NCBI GenBank assembly: GCA_020072805.1
Contig: JAIQGC010000046.1
Span: 1 to 47,207, forward strand
Source: Terriglobia bacterium
Lineage (GTDB): Bacteria > Acidobacteriota > Terriglobia > Acidiferrales > UBA7541
DNA length: 47,207 nt
Direction of reading: 5' to 3'
Both the position numbers and the translations under genes were made by a program. This document shows, piece after piece, positions 33,391-43,383 of the stretch. Below the pieces are notes generated by a model that saw nothing but the letters and a program-made list of their open reading frames with translations, was not told the origin of the DNA and did no database searches. Position 1 is the stretch's first letter; every line of letters starts with the position of its first letter.

Positions 33391-34545
33391 CTGACCGAAG
33401 TTCTGCACCGACCCGCAATACTTGCGCTGGAAGACGGGCGCGTCTTTAACGGCCGCGCCGGGGGCGCGATCACGCGCCGCGGCGGAGAAGTCGTTTTCAA
33501 TACCAGCCTGACCGGCTATCAGGAAGTATTCACCGACCCCAGTTATACGGGACAGATGGTCTGTCTCACCTACCCGCACATCGGAAATACGGGAACGAAC
33601 CAGAACGACGAGGAATCCCCGAAGCCGTACATCGAATCGCTGATCGTGCGCGAGTTTTCGCAGCTGACGTCGAATTACCGGAGCGAGGAAAGCGCACAAC
33701 TGTATCTGAACCGGCACGAAATTCCGGTGATCTGGGACATCGACACGCGGGCGCTGGTGCTGCATATCCGCAAGATGGGCGCGCTGCGCGGGATCGTGGC
33801 CACGGACGGGACTTCGGCGGAGCAGTGCATTGCGGAGGCGCGGGCGCTGCCCAGCATGGCGGGGCAGGAGCTGGCGTCGCGGGTGAGCTGCAAAAAGTCG
33901 TATGAGTGGAATCGCGGTTCGATCGAACTGGCGCTGCCGCCGGTGCTGCCGGGAAAGAAGGAGCAGGCCGAGGAGCGGCGGTTGCGCGTGGTGGCCTACG
34001 ATTTCGGGATCAAGCAGAATATTTTGCGGATGCTGGTGGACAACCGCTGCGATGTGCAGGTGGTGCCGGCGCTGACTGCGGCGAAGGATGTGCTGGGGCT
34101 GAAGCCCGACGGCGTGTTTCTATCGAACGGGCCGGGGGACCCGGAACCGGCGCAATATGCCGTGGAAAATATCCGGGCGCTGCTGGGGCGCGTGCCGATC
34201 TTCGGGATCTGCCTGGGGCACCAGTTGTGCGGGCTGGCGCTGGGCGGAAAAACGTTCAAGCTGAAGTTCGGGCATCATGGGTCGAATCATCCGGTGAAGA
34301 ACCTGCTGACGGAGAAGGTGGAAATTACCGCGCAGAATCACGGGTTCTGCGTGGACCCGGATTCTCTGCCGGCCAAGGACGCCGAGATCACCCACGTCAA
34401 CCTGAACGACGGGACGAACGAAGGGATACGGCACCGCACGATGCCGTTGTTCAGCGTGCAGTACCACCCGGAAGCGTCGCCGGGGCCGCACGATTCACAC
34501 TACCTGTTCGGGCAGTTCACGAAATTGATGAAGGAATTCAAATAG
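33391..34545 (+). CDS. carA: carbamoyl-phosphate synthase small chain, apparent CTG start
   Basis: The glutaminase subunit; it supplies ammonia to CarB for carbamoyl phosphate (pyrimidines and arginine). CarA homology begins right after 33391 ([36 protein letters not shown]). The C-terminal class I GATase has nucleophile Cys274 in FGICLGHQ, with His359 and Glu361 in QYHPEAS. The first in-frame ATG, at 33556, would delete about 55 conserved residues; no ATG, GTG or TTG lies between the lepB stop and there. CTG at 33391 follows AGGAGG by five nucleotides, so it is the probable start (384 residues). A sequence error in the start codon is the alternative. Confidence 0.9.
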   Translation: MTEVLHRPAILALEDGRVFNGRAGGAITRRGGEVVFNTSLTGYQEVFTDPSYTGQMVCLTYPHIGNTGTNQNDEESPKPYIESLIVREFSQLTSNYRSEESAQLYLNRHEIPVIWDIDTRALVLHIRKMGALRGIVATDGTSAEQCIAEARALPSMAGQELASRVSCKKSYEWNRGSIELALPPVLPGKKEQAEERRLRVVAYDFGIKQNILRMLVDNRCDVQVVPALTAAKDVLGLKPDGVFLSNGPGDPEPAQYAVENIRALLGRVPIFGICLGHQLCGLALGGKTFKLKFGHHGSNHPVKNLLTEKVEITAQNHGFCVDPDSLPAKDAEITHVNLNDGTNEGIRHRTMPLFSVQYHPEASPGPHDSHYLFGQFTKLMKEFK

Positions 34546-34585
34546 CCGGAGAGATTGCTCCGGCCGGGAAGCGCTGAAAACGAGA

Positions 34586-37500
34586 ATGCCCAAACGGAAA
34601 GACATCAAGAAAATCCTGATCATCGGCTCGGGGCCCATCATCATCGGGCAGGCGTGCGAATTCGACTATTCGGGGGCGCAGGCGTGCAAGGCGCTGCGCG
34701 CGGAAGGGTACGAGGTGGTGCTGGTGAATTCGAATCCGGCGACCATCATGACCGACCCGGAGATGGCCGACCGGACCTACATCGAGCCGCTGACCAAGGA
34801 ATATGTGGAAGGAATTATCGCGCTGGAGAAGCCGGACGCGATTCTGCCGACGGTGGGAGGGCAGACGGCGCTGAACCTGGCGGTGGAACTGGCGGAGAGC
34901 GGGATTCTGGAGAAGTACAAAGTGGAGATGATCGGCGCGTCGCTGCGCGCGATCAAGGTGGCGGAAGACCGGCTGTGGTTCAAGGACGCGTGCCGGAGGC
35001 TGGGGCTGGACGTTCCGGCGTCGGCGCTGGTGAACAATGCGCAGGACGCGCTGCGGCTGTGCGACCAGCTGGGATTTCCGCTGGTGATCCGGCCGTCGTT
35101 CACGCTGGGCGGGACGGGCGGATCAATCGCGTATAACAAGGAAGAGTTTGCGGAAGCGATTGTGCAGGCGCTGGATTTGAGCCCGGTACACGAAGCGCTG
35201 GTGGAAGAGTCCGTGCTGGGGTGGAAGGAATACGAACTGGAGGTCATGCGGGACTTCCGGGACAACTTCGTGGTGATCTGCACGATCGAGAATTTCGATC
35301 CGATGGGCGTGCACACGGGGGATTCGATCACGGTGGCGCCGGCGCAGACGCTGACGGACAAGGAATACCAGCGGATGCGGGATGCGGCGGGGGCCATCAT
35401 CCGGGAAGTGGGCGTGGAAACGGGCGGGTCGAACATTCAGTTCGCGATTGATCCGGTGAGCGGGCGGATGATCGTGATCGAGATGAATCCGCGAGTATCG
35501 CGGAGTTCGGCGCTGGCCAGCAAGGCCACGGGATTCCCAATCGCCAAGATCGCGGCGCGGCTGGCGGTGGGCATGACGCTGGACGAGATCTCCAACGACA
35601 TCACCAAAAAGACGCCGGCATGTTTTGAGCCGACGATTGACTACGTGGTGGCCAAGATTCCCAAATGGCAGTTCGAGAAGTTTCCGGGAGCGGATTCGGC
35701 GCTGGGCACACAGATGAAGTCGGTGGGCGAAGTGATGGCCATCGGGCGGACGTTCAAGGAAGCGCTGCAGAAGGGGATCCGGTCGCTGGAGCCGAGTTCG
35801 CCGTGGAGGGCGCCGGCGGAGACGCCGGATTCGCTGCTGCGGGAAAAGCTGGCGACGCCGCGCCCGGACCGGATTCACTGGCTGCTGGTGGCGCTGGAAC
35901 GTGGCTTGCAGGCGAGCGAAGTGTTCGAGCTGACCAAGATCGATCCGTGGTTCATCGGGCAACTGGAAGAGATCGTGGCCATGAACCGGCGGGTGGCGTC
36001 GGTGACGGTGGAAACGGCGTCGAAGGATTTGCTGCGGGAAGCGAAGCGGCACGGGATGAGCGACGAGCAACTTGCGCAGATCTGGAAGACGGCGGCGTCG
36101 GCGGTGCGGTTGCAGCGGGCGCGGTGGGGAGTGGCGCCGGTATTCAAGCGGGTGGACACGTGCGCGGCGGAGTTCGAGTCTTACACGCCGTACCTGTATT
36201 CGACGTACGAGGACGAGGACGAATCGGATCCGCAGGCGCGGGCCAAGGTGATGATCCTGGGAAGCGGGCCGAACCGCATCGGACAGGGAATTGAGTTCGA
36301 TTACTGCTGCTGCCATGCTTCGTTTGCGCTGCGCGAAGACGGCTTCGAGACAATCATGGTGAATTGCAACCCGGAGACGGTCTCGACGGACTATGACACC
36401 TCCGACCGGCTGTATTTCGAGCCGCTGACGCTCGAGGACGTGCTGGCGATTGTGGAGAAGGAAAAGCCGCAGGGCGTGATCGTGCAGTACGGCGGGCAGA
36501 CGCCGTTGAACCTGGCGATGGAATTGAAGCGCAACGGAGTGCCGATTGTGGGCACGGCGCCGGAATCGATTGATTTGGCGGAAGACCGGCGGAGATTCGG
36601 GCGGCTGCTTGAAGAGCTAGGCATACCGCAGCCGAGGAACGGAACGGCCCTGGTGCCGGAGGAAGCGGCGCGGGTGGCGGCGGAGATTGGGCTGCCGGTG
36701 CTGGTGCGGCCGAGTTACGTGCTGGGCGGGCGGGCCATGGTGATCGCCTATGACGTGAACACGGTGCAGGAGTACGTGGCGCAGGCGGCGCTGATGGGCA
36801 CGGCCAAGCCGGTGCTGATTGACCAGTTTCTGGAAGAAGCGACGGAAGTGGACGTGGACGCGCTCTCGGACGGTACGGACGTGGTAATCGGCGGAATCAT
36901 GGAGCATATCGAGGAGGCCGGGATTCACTCGGGCGATTCGTCGTGCGTGCTGCCGCCGGTGAGCCTGGCGCCGGCGATATTGGATACGATCCGGAGCTAC
37001 ACGCAGAGGCTGGCCAAGGCGCTGAAGGTCGTGGGGCTGATGAATGTGCAGTACGCGATCCAGCGGGAGACGGTGTACGTGCTGGAAGTGAATCCGCGGG
37101 CGTCGCGCACGGTTCCGTACGTGAGCAAGGCGACGGGAGTGCCGCTGGCGAAGGTGGCGGCGCGGCTGATGATGGGCAAGATGCTGGCGGAGATGAAATT
37201 GCCGCTGGTGACGCACAACGGGGTCAGCGAAATCGCGGTGCATGATTTTTATTCGGTGAAGTCGCCGGTGTTTCCCTTCAACAAATTCCGCGGGGTGGAT
37301 ACGATTCTGGGGCCGGAAATGCGCTCGACCGGGGAAGTGATGGGGACGTCGAAAAGTTTTGGCCTGGCGTTCGCCAAGGCGCAACTGGCCGCGGGGCAGA
37401 AGCTGCCGCGGAACGGGACGGTGTTCCTCAGCGTGAACGACCGGGACAAGCGGCAGGTGGGGTCGCTGGGCAAGGAGCTGGTGGCGCTGGGATTCCGGCT

Positions 37501-37846
37501 GCTGGCCACGCGCGGGACGGCGGCGGCGTTGCAGGGGGCGGGACTCGAAGCGGAAGCGGTGTTCAAGGTGAACGAAGGGCGGCCGAACATCGTGGACCTC
37601 ATCAAGACCGGGAAGATCGACCTGGTGATCAATACGCCGCTGGGCCGGGAATCCTTTTACGACGAGAAATCGATCCGGCGGGCGGCGATCCGCTACAACA
37701 TTCCGTGCATCACGACGCTTTCGGCGGCGCATGCGGCCACGCGGGGAATCGGCGCGATGCACGAGCAGGGCATCGAAGTGGCGGCGTTGCAGGACCTGCA
37801 CCGCGCGGGAGCGCGTGTGCACGAGGAAAAGGACGCAGGGGAGTGA
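34586..37846 (+). CDS. carB: carbamoyl-phosphate synthase large chain
   Basis: A complete 1,086-residue CarB that makes carbamoyl phosphate from bicarbonate, ATP and ammonia. It has two homologous ATP-grasp halves ([22 protein letters not shown] at residues about 9-30; [21 protein letters not shown] near 555) with [12 protein letters not shown] and [12 protein letters not shown]. The C-terminal allosteric MGS-like domain begins near residue 945 ([12 protein letters not shown]...LVINTPLG). It is 40 nt after carA with the expected order, and it ends 2 nt before the DapA-family gene, so they are probably one operon. Confidence 0.97.
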   Translation: MPKRKDIKKILIIGSGPIIIGQACEFDYSGAQACKALRAEGYEVVLVNSNPATIMTDPEMADRTYIEPLTKEYVEGIIALEKPDAILPTVGGQTALNLAVELAESGILEKYKVEMIGASLRAIKVAEDRLWFKDACRRLGLDVPASALVNNAQDALRLCDQLGFPLVIRPSFTLGGTGGSIAYNKEEFAEAIVQALDLSPVHEALVEESVLGWKEYELEVMRDFRDNFVVICTIENFDPMGVHTGDSITVAPAQTLTDKEYQRMRDAAGAIIREVGVETGGSNIQFAIDPVSGRMIVIEMNPRVSRSSALASKATGFPIAKIAARLAVGMTLDEISNDITKKTPACFEPTIDYVVAKIPKWQFEKFPGADSALGTQMKSVGEVMAIGRTFKEALQKGIRSLEPSSPWRAPAETPDSLLREKLATPRPDRIHWLLVALERGLQASEVFELTKIDPWFIGQLEEIVAMNRRVASVTVETASKDLLREAKRHGMSDEQLAQIWKTAASAVRLQRARWGVAPVFKRVDTCAAEFESYTPYLYSTYEDEDESDPQARAKVMILGSGPNRIGQGIEFDYCCCHASFALREDGFETIMVNCNPETVSTDYDTSDRLYFEPLTLEDVLAIVEKEKPQGVIVQYGGQTPLNLAMELKRNGVPIVGTAPESIDLAEDRRRFGRLLEELGIPQPRNGTALVPEEAARVAAEIGLPVLVRPSYVLGGRAMVIAYDVNTVQEYVAQAALMGTAKPVLIDQFLEEATEVDVDALSDGTDVVIGGIMEHIEEAGIHSGDSSCVLPPVSLAPAILDTIRSYTQRLAKALKVVGLMNVQYAIQRETVYVLEVNPRASRTVPYVSKATGVPLAKVAARLMMGKMLAEMKLPLVTHNGVSEIAVHDFYSVKSPVFPFNKFRGVDTILGPEMRSTGEVMGTSKSFGLAFAKAQLAAGQKLPRNGTVFLSVNDRDKRQVGSLGKELVALGFRLLATRGTAAALQGAGLEAEAVFKVNEGRPNIVDLIKTGKIDLVINTPLGRESFYDEKSIRRAAIRYNIPCITTLSAAHAATRGIGAMHEQGIEVAALQDLHRAGARVHEEKDAGE

Positions 37847-37848
37847 GC

Positions 37849-38754
37849 ATGGGGCTGGATTTTAGCGGAATTTTTCCGGCGTTGACCACGCCGTTCGGCG
37901 CGGACGGCGCCGTGGCGCTGGCTGACTTGAAGCACAATGTCAGCTTGTACAACAAAACGGGTCTGGCGGGCTATCTGGCGATTGGCTCGACGGGCGAATC
38001 GGTGCTGCTGGAAGAGACTGAGCGCGAGGCGGTTCTGGCGGCGGTGAAGGAAGCCGCAGCGCCGGGAAAAATATTGATCGCCGGTACGGGAGCGGAGTCC
38101 ACGGCGGCGACGATTCGCTGGACGCGGCGGGCCGCGGAACTGGGCTATCAGGCAGCGCTGGTGAAGACGCCGTACTACTTTAAGCCGATGTACAAGGCGG
38201 AAGTGCTGGCGGCGCATTTCCGGCGCGTGGCGGATGCTTCGCCGATTCCCGTGCTGCTGTATTCGGTTCCGCAATTTACGGGCGTGGCGCTGGAGGCCGG
38301 GGAGGTCGAGGCGCTGGCGGCGCATCCGAACATCGTGGGCTTGAAGGAAAGTTCGGGGAACGTGCAGCGCGTGGGAGAGATTATCGCGGCGGCGCCGGCG
38401 GCGTTTCAGGTGCTGGTGGGTTCGGCTTCGACGTTGAATGTATCGCTGGTGACAGGGGCGCGGGGCGGGATACTGGCGCTGGCGTGCGTGCTGCCGGAGT
38501 TGTGCGTGGAGTTGTACCGGTTGGCGCGGGGCGGATCCGCGGAAGGCGCGCGGCGGCTGCAGGAAGCGCTGCTGCCGGCGTCGCGGGTGATCGTCGGCGC
38601 GAATGGTCCGGCGGGAGTGAAGTGCGCGATGGAGTCGCGCGGGTACCGCGGTGGGCCGCCGCGGCTGCCGCTGCAGCCGCTGGGGGAAGCGGCGCGGCAG
38701 GAGATCGGAAAGATATTGGCTGCGCTTCCAGCGGTCGAAGCGGCGCGAGCCTGA
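37849..38754 (+). CDS. dapA: DapA/N-acetylneuraminate lyase-family aldolase
   Basis: A 301-residue class I TIM-barrel aldolase with the substrate-loop SIGSTGES-type sequence (AIGSTGESVLLEETERE), catalytic Tyr138 in VLLYSVPQFTG, and Schiff-base Lys166 in VGLKESSGN. The family includes dihydrodipicolinate synthase, but also 4-hydroxy-2-oxoglutarate aldolase and others; the LYSVPQFTG box is not the textbook DapA variant. The gene symbol is therefore family-level. It starts two bases after the carB stop with GGGGAG upstream. The operon offers no further hint. Confidence 0.82.
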   Translation: MGLDFSGIFPALTTPFGADGAVALADLKHNVSLYNKTGLAGYLAIGSTGESVLLEETEREAVLAAVKEAAAPGKILIAGTGAESTAATIRWTRRAAELGYQAALVKTPYYFKPMYKAEVLAAHFRRVADASPIPVLLYSVPQFTGVALEAGEVEALAAHPNIVGLKESSGNVQRVGEIIAAAPAAFQVLVGSASTLNVSLVTGARGGILALACVLPELCVELYRLARGGSAEGARRLQEALLPASRVIVGANGPAGVKCAMESRGYRGGPPRLPLQPLGEAARQEIGKILAALPAVEAARA

Positions 38755-38798
38755 CGAGGGGCTGCTGGGCCGCCCAAGGCCGGCGGTAAACGAACGGA

Positions 38799-38827
38799 TT
38801 GCCGTGACGGCGTGGCGCGGCTATCAT
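38799..38827 (+). promoter_or_regulatory. promoter of bshC
   Basis: TTGCCG (38799-38804), exact 17-bp spacer, TATCAT (38822-38827), ending ten nucleotides before the ATG at 38838. No Shine-Dalgarno sequence lies between, so a very short-leader mRNA is predicted. Confidence 0.6.
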
Positions 38828-38837
38828 CTAATGGTTC

Positions 38838-40451
38838 ATGCGCTGTCAATCCATCGCCTACGGCCGTCTGCCGCACCCCTCCAAGCTGTTTCTCCATTAC
38901 ATTGAAGAATTTTCCCGGGTGAGCGGATTCTATGCGCATGCGCCGAATTTTGCCGCGGTGAAGCGCGTGGCCGGAAAGCGCGCGTTTCCCCTGGAGAGAC
39001 GGCGGGAAGTGGCCGCGATCCTGCGCGAACAGAATCGCGCGCTGGGCTGCGGCGCGGCCACGGAGCGCAACCTGGAGCGGCTGGAGAAGGGCGCGGTGGC
39101 CATCGTCACCGGGCAGCAGGTCGGGCTATTTTCCGGGCCGGCGTATGCGGTGTACAAGGCGCTGACGGCGGTGGCTGTGGCCGAGGAGTTGACGCGTGCT
39201 GGCGTGGAAGCCGTGCCGGTCTTCTGGATGGCCACCGAAGACCATGATTTCGAAGAAGTGCGGCAGGCGCAGTGGTGGCGCAACGGAGGGCTGGAAACGT
39301 TTGCGCTGCCCGCGGCGCCGAAAGAAGGGGTTCCAGCGGGGAGTGTTGCGCTCGGTGGCGAGATTGCGGAGATGGTGCGGCGCGCCGCGGATGCGCTGGA
39401 AGGTTCGGACTCGGGGCGGATTGCGGAAATTCTGAAGAGCAGTTATGCGCCGGGAGAAACCTGCGGGAGCGCGTTCGGGAAATTGTACGCACGGCTTTTC
39501 GAGGAAGAAGGGCTGATCCTGCTGGATCCGCTGGACGGGAGGCTGCACAAACTGGCGGCCCCGGTTTTCCGGCAGGCGATCGCCGAGTGCGGAATTCTGC
39601 GGGAAAAGCTGCTGGAGCGCGGGAAAAAACTGGAGCAGGCGGGATATGCGGCGCAGGTGAAAGTGACGGGCCGAAGCACGCTACTGTTTCAACTGGAAGG
39701 CGGAGTGCGGCGGGCCGTTACGGAAGGCAACGGCGGATTTCAGGCGGGAGAGAAGATTTGGACGCGCGAGGAGTTTTTACGGGTGGCCGAGACTGGCGCG
39801 GAAGTGCTGAGCGCCAACGCGTTGCTGCGTCCGGTGATGCAGGATTTTCTACTGCCGACGGCGGCGTATATCGCCGGGCCGGGCGAGATTGCCTATTACG
39901 CGCAGGCGGAGGTGGTCTACCGGCAGATTCTGGGGTGGATGCCGGTGGTGCTGCCGCGGGCGGATTTCACGGTGGTGGACGGGAAAGCGGAAAAGCTGCT
40001 GAAGAAGTACGGATTGAAGGTGGAGGAGATTTGGGACGGCCGGGAGAAGATCCGGCGAAAAATGGAGTTACAGAAAATTCCGGCGACGCTGGGTGCGCGA
40101 ATGGAGGAAGGATACAGGGAGGCGCAGAGGGCGCTGGAGAGATTGCGGGGGCCGCTGGGGAAGCTGGATGTGACGCTGCTGGGCGCGCTGGAGCGGGCGA
40201 AGAAATCATCGGCTTACCACTACGAGAAGCTGAAGAACAAGGCCGGAAGGGCGCGGGCGCTGCGCGAAGGAGTGATTGCGGGGCACGAGGAGTATCTTTG
40301 CGCGCTGCTGTTTCCGCGCAGGGGAATGCAATCGCGCGAGTTGTGCCTGCTACCGATGATGGCGCTGTGGGGGCCGGAAGCGCTGAGGGAATTGAAGAAA
40401 TACGCAGGCAGCAAAGGTTTGGGTGCGCATCAGGTGATCTATCGCGGCTGA
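38838..40451 (+). CDS. bshC: bacillithiol biosynthesis cysteine-adding enzyme BshC
   Basis: A 537-residue BshC, the last enzyme of bacillithiol synthesis, which joins cysteine to glucosaminyl-malate. The N-terminal Rossmann-like region has the family motif IVTGQQVGLFSGPAYAVYKALTA (residues about 87-110) and VPVFWMATEDHDFEEV. The middle part includes AYIAGPGEIAYYAQAEVVYRQ and LPRADFTVVDGKAEKLL, then a long coiled-coil (QRALERLRGPLGKLDVTLLGALERAKK). Bacillithiol occurs in Acidobacteriota as well as Firmicutes. BshA and BshB are not in the window. Promoter placement suggests a leaderless transcript. Confidence 0.93.
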   Translation: MRCQSIAYGRLPHPSKLFLHYIEEFSRVSGFYAHAPNFAAVKRVAGKRAFPLERRREVAAILREQNRALGCGAATERNLERLEKGAVAIVTGQQVGLFSGPAYAVYKALTAVAVAEELTRAGVEAVPVFWMATEDHDFEEVRQAQWWRNGGLETFALPAAPKEGVPAGSVALGGEIAEMVRRAADALEGSDSGRIAEILKSSYAPGETCGSAFGKLYARLFEEEGLILLDPLDGRLHKLAAPVFRQAIAECGILREKLLERGKKLEQAGYAAQVKVTGRSTLLFQLEGGVRRAVTEGNGGFQAGEKIWTREEFLRVAETGAEVLSANALLRPVMQDFLLPTAAYIAGPGEIAYYAQAEVVYRQILGWMPVVLPRADFTVVDGKAEKLLKKYGLKVEEIWDGREKIRRKMELQKIPATLGARMEEGYREAQRALERLRGPLGKLDVTLLGALERAKKSSAYHYEKLKNKAGRARALREGVIAGHEEYLCALLFPRRGMQSRELCLLPMMALWGPEALRELKKYAGSKGLGAHQVIYRG

Positions 40452-40463
40452 GGCGGAGGAGCG

Positions 40464-40871
40464 ATGGTCAGTCTGCGGGTGAAGACAGCGCGGAGAACGC
40501 AACTCCTGGACATCACGCGGGAGGTGCAGAAAGCCGTGGCGGAGAGCACCGTGAACAGTGGCGTGTGCACCATATACGTGCCGCATACGACGGCGGGCGT
40601 GATCATCAACGAGCATGCAGACCCCGACGTGGCTAGCGACATGGAAGCAGCGTTCGACCAGATGGCGCCCCGGGAAGGGAATTACCGGCACGCCGAGGGA
40701 AACTCCGATTCGCACATCAAGACTGCGCTGACGGGCACGAGCCAGGTTGTCCTTGTGGAGGGTGGAAAGCTGGCATTGGGGCGCTGGCAGGGAATCTTCT
40801 TTTGCGAATTCGATGGGCCGCGCGAGCGCACGGTGTGGGTGAAGATCGGAGCGGACCGTGACCGAGGGTAG
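40464..40871 (+). CDS. yjbQ: YjbQ-family (UPF0047) protein
   Basis: A 135-residue UPF0047/secondary-thiamine-phosphate-synthase-type protein. Family markers: CTIYVPHTTAGVIINEHADPDV (conserved His/Thr/Asn/Glu), the HAEGNSDSHIKTALTG loop and LALGRWQGIFFCEFDGPRERTV. The family fold contains a metal- or phosphate-binding pocket; some members make thiamine phosphate in complementation tests, but the physiological role is unclear. It starts 12 nt after bshC, with GGAGG nearby, and is probably co-transcribed. Confidence 0.9.
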   Translation: MVSLRVKTARRTQLLDITREVQKAVAESTVNSGVCTIYVPHTTAGVIINEHADPDVASDMEAAFDQMAPREGNYRHAEGNSDSHIKTALTGTSQVVLVEGGKLALGRWQGIFFCEFDGPRERTVWVKIGADRDRG

Positions 40872-40940
40872 CGGGGCGATAAGGGGCAAGCGCATACAGC
40901 GAAGCGATATCGATTGAGTGTGATAGAGTTTTTTGTGGCC

Positions 40941-42107
40941 ATGAAACTAGGCGTTTACATCCAGGTTCCGTTTTGCCAGACCAAATGCACCTACTGTAAT
41001 TTCCACACGGGTGTGGTGGCCCGGGAGCGCTACGGGCCCTACGTGGCCGCGGTGGAGCGGGAGATCCGCGAGCACCGGAAAATGTACCGGGAAGCGGGGA
41101 TCGCTCTGCCTGAGACGTTCGCCGATGCCGTGGTGGATACGATCTATCTGGGCGGAGGCACGCCGAGTCTGCTCGACCCGGAAGACCTGGCCAGGCTGCT
41201 GGATGGAGTGCGGGAAACATTTCCCTGCGCCTTGCGTGAAGTGACGCTGGAAGCTGATCCGGAAACGGTGGACGAAGAGAAGGCGCGCGGATGGTTTCAA
41301 GCGGGAATCGACCGCATCAGCTTCGGGTTGCAGTCGTTTTCCGACCGCGAGCTTTCCGCGGTGGGACGCATGCACCGCCGCGAGGACATCGAGCGCGCGG
41401 TGCCCCTGTTGCGCGGCGCGGGCATCGGCAACATCAGTTTCGATCTGATCGCCGGGCTGCCGCACCAGACAGCGGAAAGCTGGGGAGCGACCGTGGGAGA
41501 GGTGCTGGCCATGGGGCCGGAGCATATCTCCATTTACATGCTGGAAGTGGACGAAGGAAGCAGGCTGGGGCGGGAGATTCTGAGCAAGGGCGGGCGCTAC
41601 GGAGCCAACAGCGTGCCGGGCGATGACGAAGTGGCCAATTTTTACGATTTTGCGCGGGGCGCGCTGAGCGCCGGCGGGTACCATCACTATGAAATTTCCA
41701 ATTGGGCGATTCCCGGAAATGAATCGCGCCACAATCTGAAATACTGGCGGCGCGAGGGGTATTTGGGGTTTGGCGCAGGGGCGCATTCGTTTTCCGGCAC
41801 GCAGCGGTGGGCCAATGAGCACGATGCGGCGAAGTACACCGAGGCGCTGGCGGCGGGGCGGATTCCCTGCGAAGGACTGGAAGCGCTGAGCGCCGCGCAA
41901 GCGCTCGATGAGGAGCTGTTTCTGGGGCTGCGGCAACTGGACGGGATTGATATTGAAAAGATCGAGCGGGATTACGGAGTGCAATTGAGCAGCCGGCTGG
42001 AAAGCCTGGAGCGGAACGGACTGGTCGAGCGGACGGGGCCGGTAGTGCGGCTGGCGCCGGCGCGGCTGAGCATATCAAACGAAGTGTTCGTGGACCTTTT
42101 GCGCTGA
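40941..42107 (+). CDS. hemW: HemW-like radical SAM protein (coproporphyrinogen III oxidase-like)
   Basis: A 388-residue radical SAM protein. The [4Fe-4S] motif is C12QTKC16TYC19NF, followed by GGGTPSLL, ADPETVDEEKARGWFQAGIDRISFGLQSFSDREL, GRMHRREDI, YHHYEISNWAIPGNESRHNLKYW and a C-terminal winged part. HemW binds haem and is thought to insert it into other proteins, rather than oxidise coproporphyrinogen. I chose the ATG at 40941; TTG at 40914 and GTG at 40920 are in-frame alternatives. Confidence 0.92.
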   Translation: MKLGVYIQVPFCQTKCTYCNFHTGVVARERYGPYVAAVEREIREHRKMYREAGIALPETFADAVVDTIYLGGGTPSLLDPEDLARLLDGVRETFPCALREVTLEADPETVDEEKARGWFQAGIDRISFGLQSFSDRELSAVGRMHRREDIERAVPLLRGAGIGNISFDLIAGLPHQTAESWGATVGEVLAMGPEHISIYMLEVDEGSRLGREILSKGGRYGANSVPGDDEVANFYDFARGALSAGGYHHYEISNWAIPGNESRHNLKYWRREGYLGFGAGAHSFSGTQRWANEHDAAKYTEALAAGRIPCEGLEALSAAQALDEELFLGLRQLDGIDIEKIERDYGVQLSSRLESLERNGLVERTGPVVRLAPARLSISNEVFVDLLR

Positions 42108-42181
42108 GCGCATGGCGGATGCGGGACGAAGAGGGCGCGTTCACGGACCCCATTTATATTTCCAGAGAAAGGCGAAACGAA

Positions 42182-43273
42182 GTGACCCCACCAGAGGCGC
42201 AAAGTGAAATGAAGCGCGGCATGGCCGCACATTCCCCGGAAGGGATTGTGGACCTGCGCAGCGACACAATAACGCGGCCGACCGCGGAGATGAGACGGGC
42301 GATGTCCGCGGCGGAAGTGGGCGACGACGTTTACGGAGAAGACCCGACAGTAAACCGCCTAGAGGAGCGCGCGGCGGAGATTTTCGGCAAAGAAGGCGCG
42401 TTGTTTGTGCCCACGGGCTGCATGGGAAATTTGATCGCCATCAAGATCTGGACGCATCACGGTGATGAGGTGATCTGCGAGGAGCGCAGCCACGTGAATC
42501 TTTACGAGCTGGCGTCCATGTCCGCGATTGCCGGGTGCATGCCGCGGGTGGCGCGAGGGGAGGACGGGATTCTCAGCTGGCCGGCGATTGAAGCGGTGAT
42601 CCGTCCGAAGATTTACTACGACTCGCAGTCGGCGCTGCTGTGCCTGGAAAACACCAGCAACATGACCGGAGGAATCGTTTATCCGACGAAGGTTGTGGAG
42701 GAGCTGTGCGGCCGGGCGCACGAGGCGGGACTGAAGGTGCATTTGGACGGGGCGCGGATCTTTAACGCGGCGGTGGCGCTGGGGGAAAGCGTGGCGCAGA
42801 TGACCCGGAGGGTGGACTCGGTGATGTTTTGCCTGTCGAAGGGGCTGGGCGCGCCGGTGGGTTCGATGCTGGCCGGTTCGCGGGCGTTTATCGAAAAGGC
42901 GCGGGTTTACCGCAAAATGTTCGGCGGAGGAATGCGCCAGGCGGGAATTCTGGCTGCGGCGGGGCTGATCGCCATCGAGAAATCGCCGCTGCGGCTGCAT
43001 GAGGACCACGCCAACGCGAAACTGCTGGCGCAGGGAATCGCGGAGATTCCGCGGCTGGAACTGGATCCGGCGAAGGTGCGCACGAATATCATTATTTTCG
43101 GCTGTGCGAAGACGGGAATGACGGCGGTGGAGTTCTGCGAGGCGCTGAAGGCGCAAGGAGTATGGGCGCAGGACACGGCGCAGTATTCGGTGCGCCTGGT
43201 GACGCATTGCGACGTGGACCGCGCGGGTTGCCAGCGGGCGCTGGGCGTGCTGCGCACGGTTGCGGGCGCCTGA
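42182..43273 (+). CDS. ltaE: low-specificity L-threonine aldolase
   Basis: A 363-residue fold-type I PLP enzyme that cleaves L-threonine or allo-threonine to glycine and acetaldehyde. It has the family start [63 protein letters not shown] and the PLP Lys220 in [16 protein letters not shown]. Start choice is uncertain: GTG at 42182 has AAAGG nine nucleotides upstream; ATG at 42209 or 42221 would also leave the family core whole, and ATG at 42119 adds a non-conserved extension. Confidence 0.9.
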   Translation: MTPPEAQSEMKRGMAAHSPEGIVDLRSDTITRPTAEMRRAMSAAEVGDDVYGEDPTVNRLEERAAEIFGKEGALFVPTGCMGNLIAIKIWTHHGDEVICEERSHVNLYELASMSAIAGCMPRVARGEDGILSWPAIEAVIRPKIYYDSQSALLCLENTSNMTGGIVYPTKVVEELCGRAHEAGLKVHLDGARIFNAAVALGESVAQMTRRVDSVMFCLSKGLGAPVGSMLAGSRAFIEKARVYRKMFGGGMRQAGILAAAGLIAIEKSPLRLHEDHANAKLLAQGIAEIPRLELDPAKVRTNIIIFGCAKTGMTAVEFCEALKAQGVWAQDTAQYSVRLVTHCDVDRAGCQRALGVLRTVAGA

Positions 43274-43337
43274 CGAAGGACCGGGGAAAGCACGGATTTA
43301 CTTTCAAATGCGGCGCGGTGGTGAGGTGTGGTATAAA

Positions 43338-43370
43338 ATATGCTTTGGATGAGTATAATCAAAAGCATAT
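43338..43370. promoter_or_regulatory. operator-like inverted repeat surrounding a -10 box
   Basis: ATATGCTTT (43338-43346) and AAAGCATAT (43362-43370): a 9-bp perfect inverted repeat. The 15-bp spacer contains a consensus TATAAT (43354-43359), 24 bp before the acyl-CoA dehydrogenase ATG. A second TATAAA lies at 43332-43337. A repressor bound here would block transcription. Confidence 0.65.
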
Positions 43371-43383
43371 AGGCGGCACGCCC

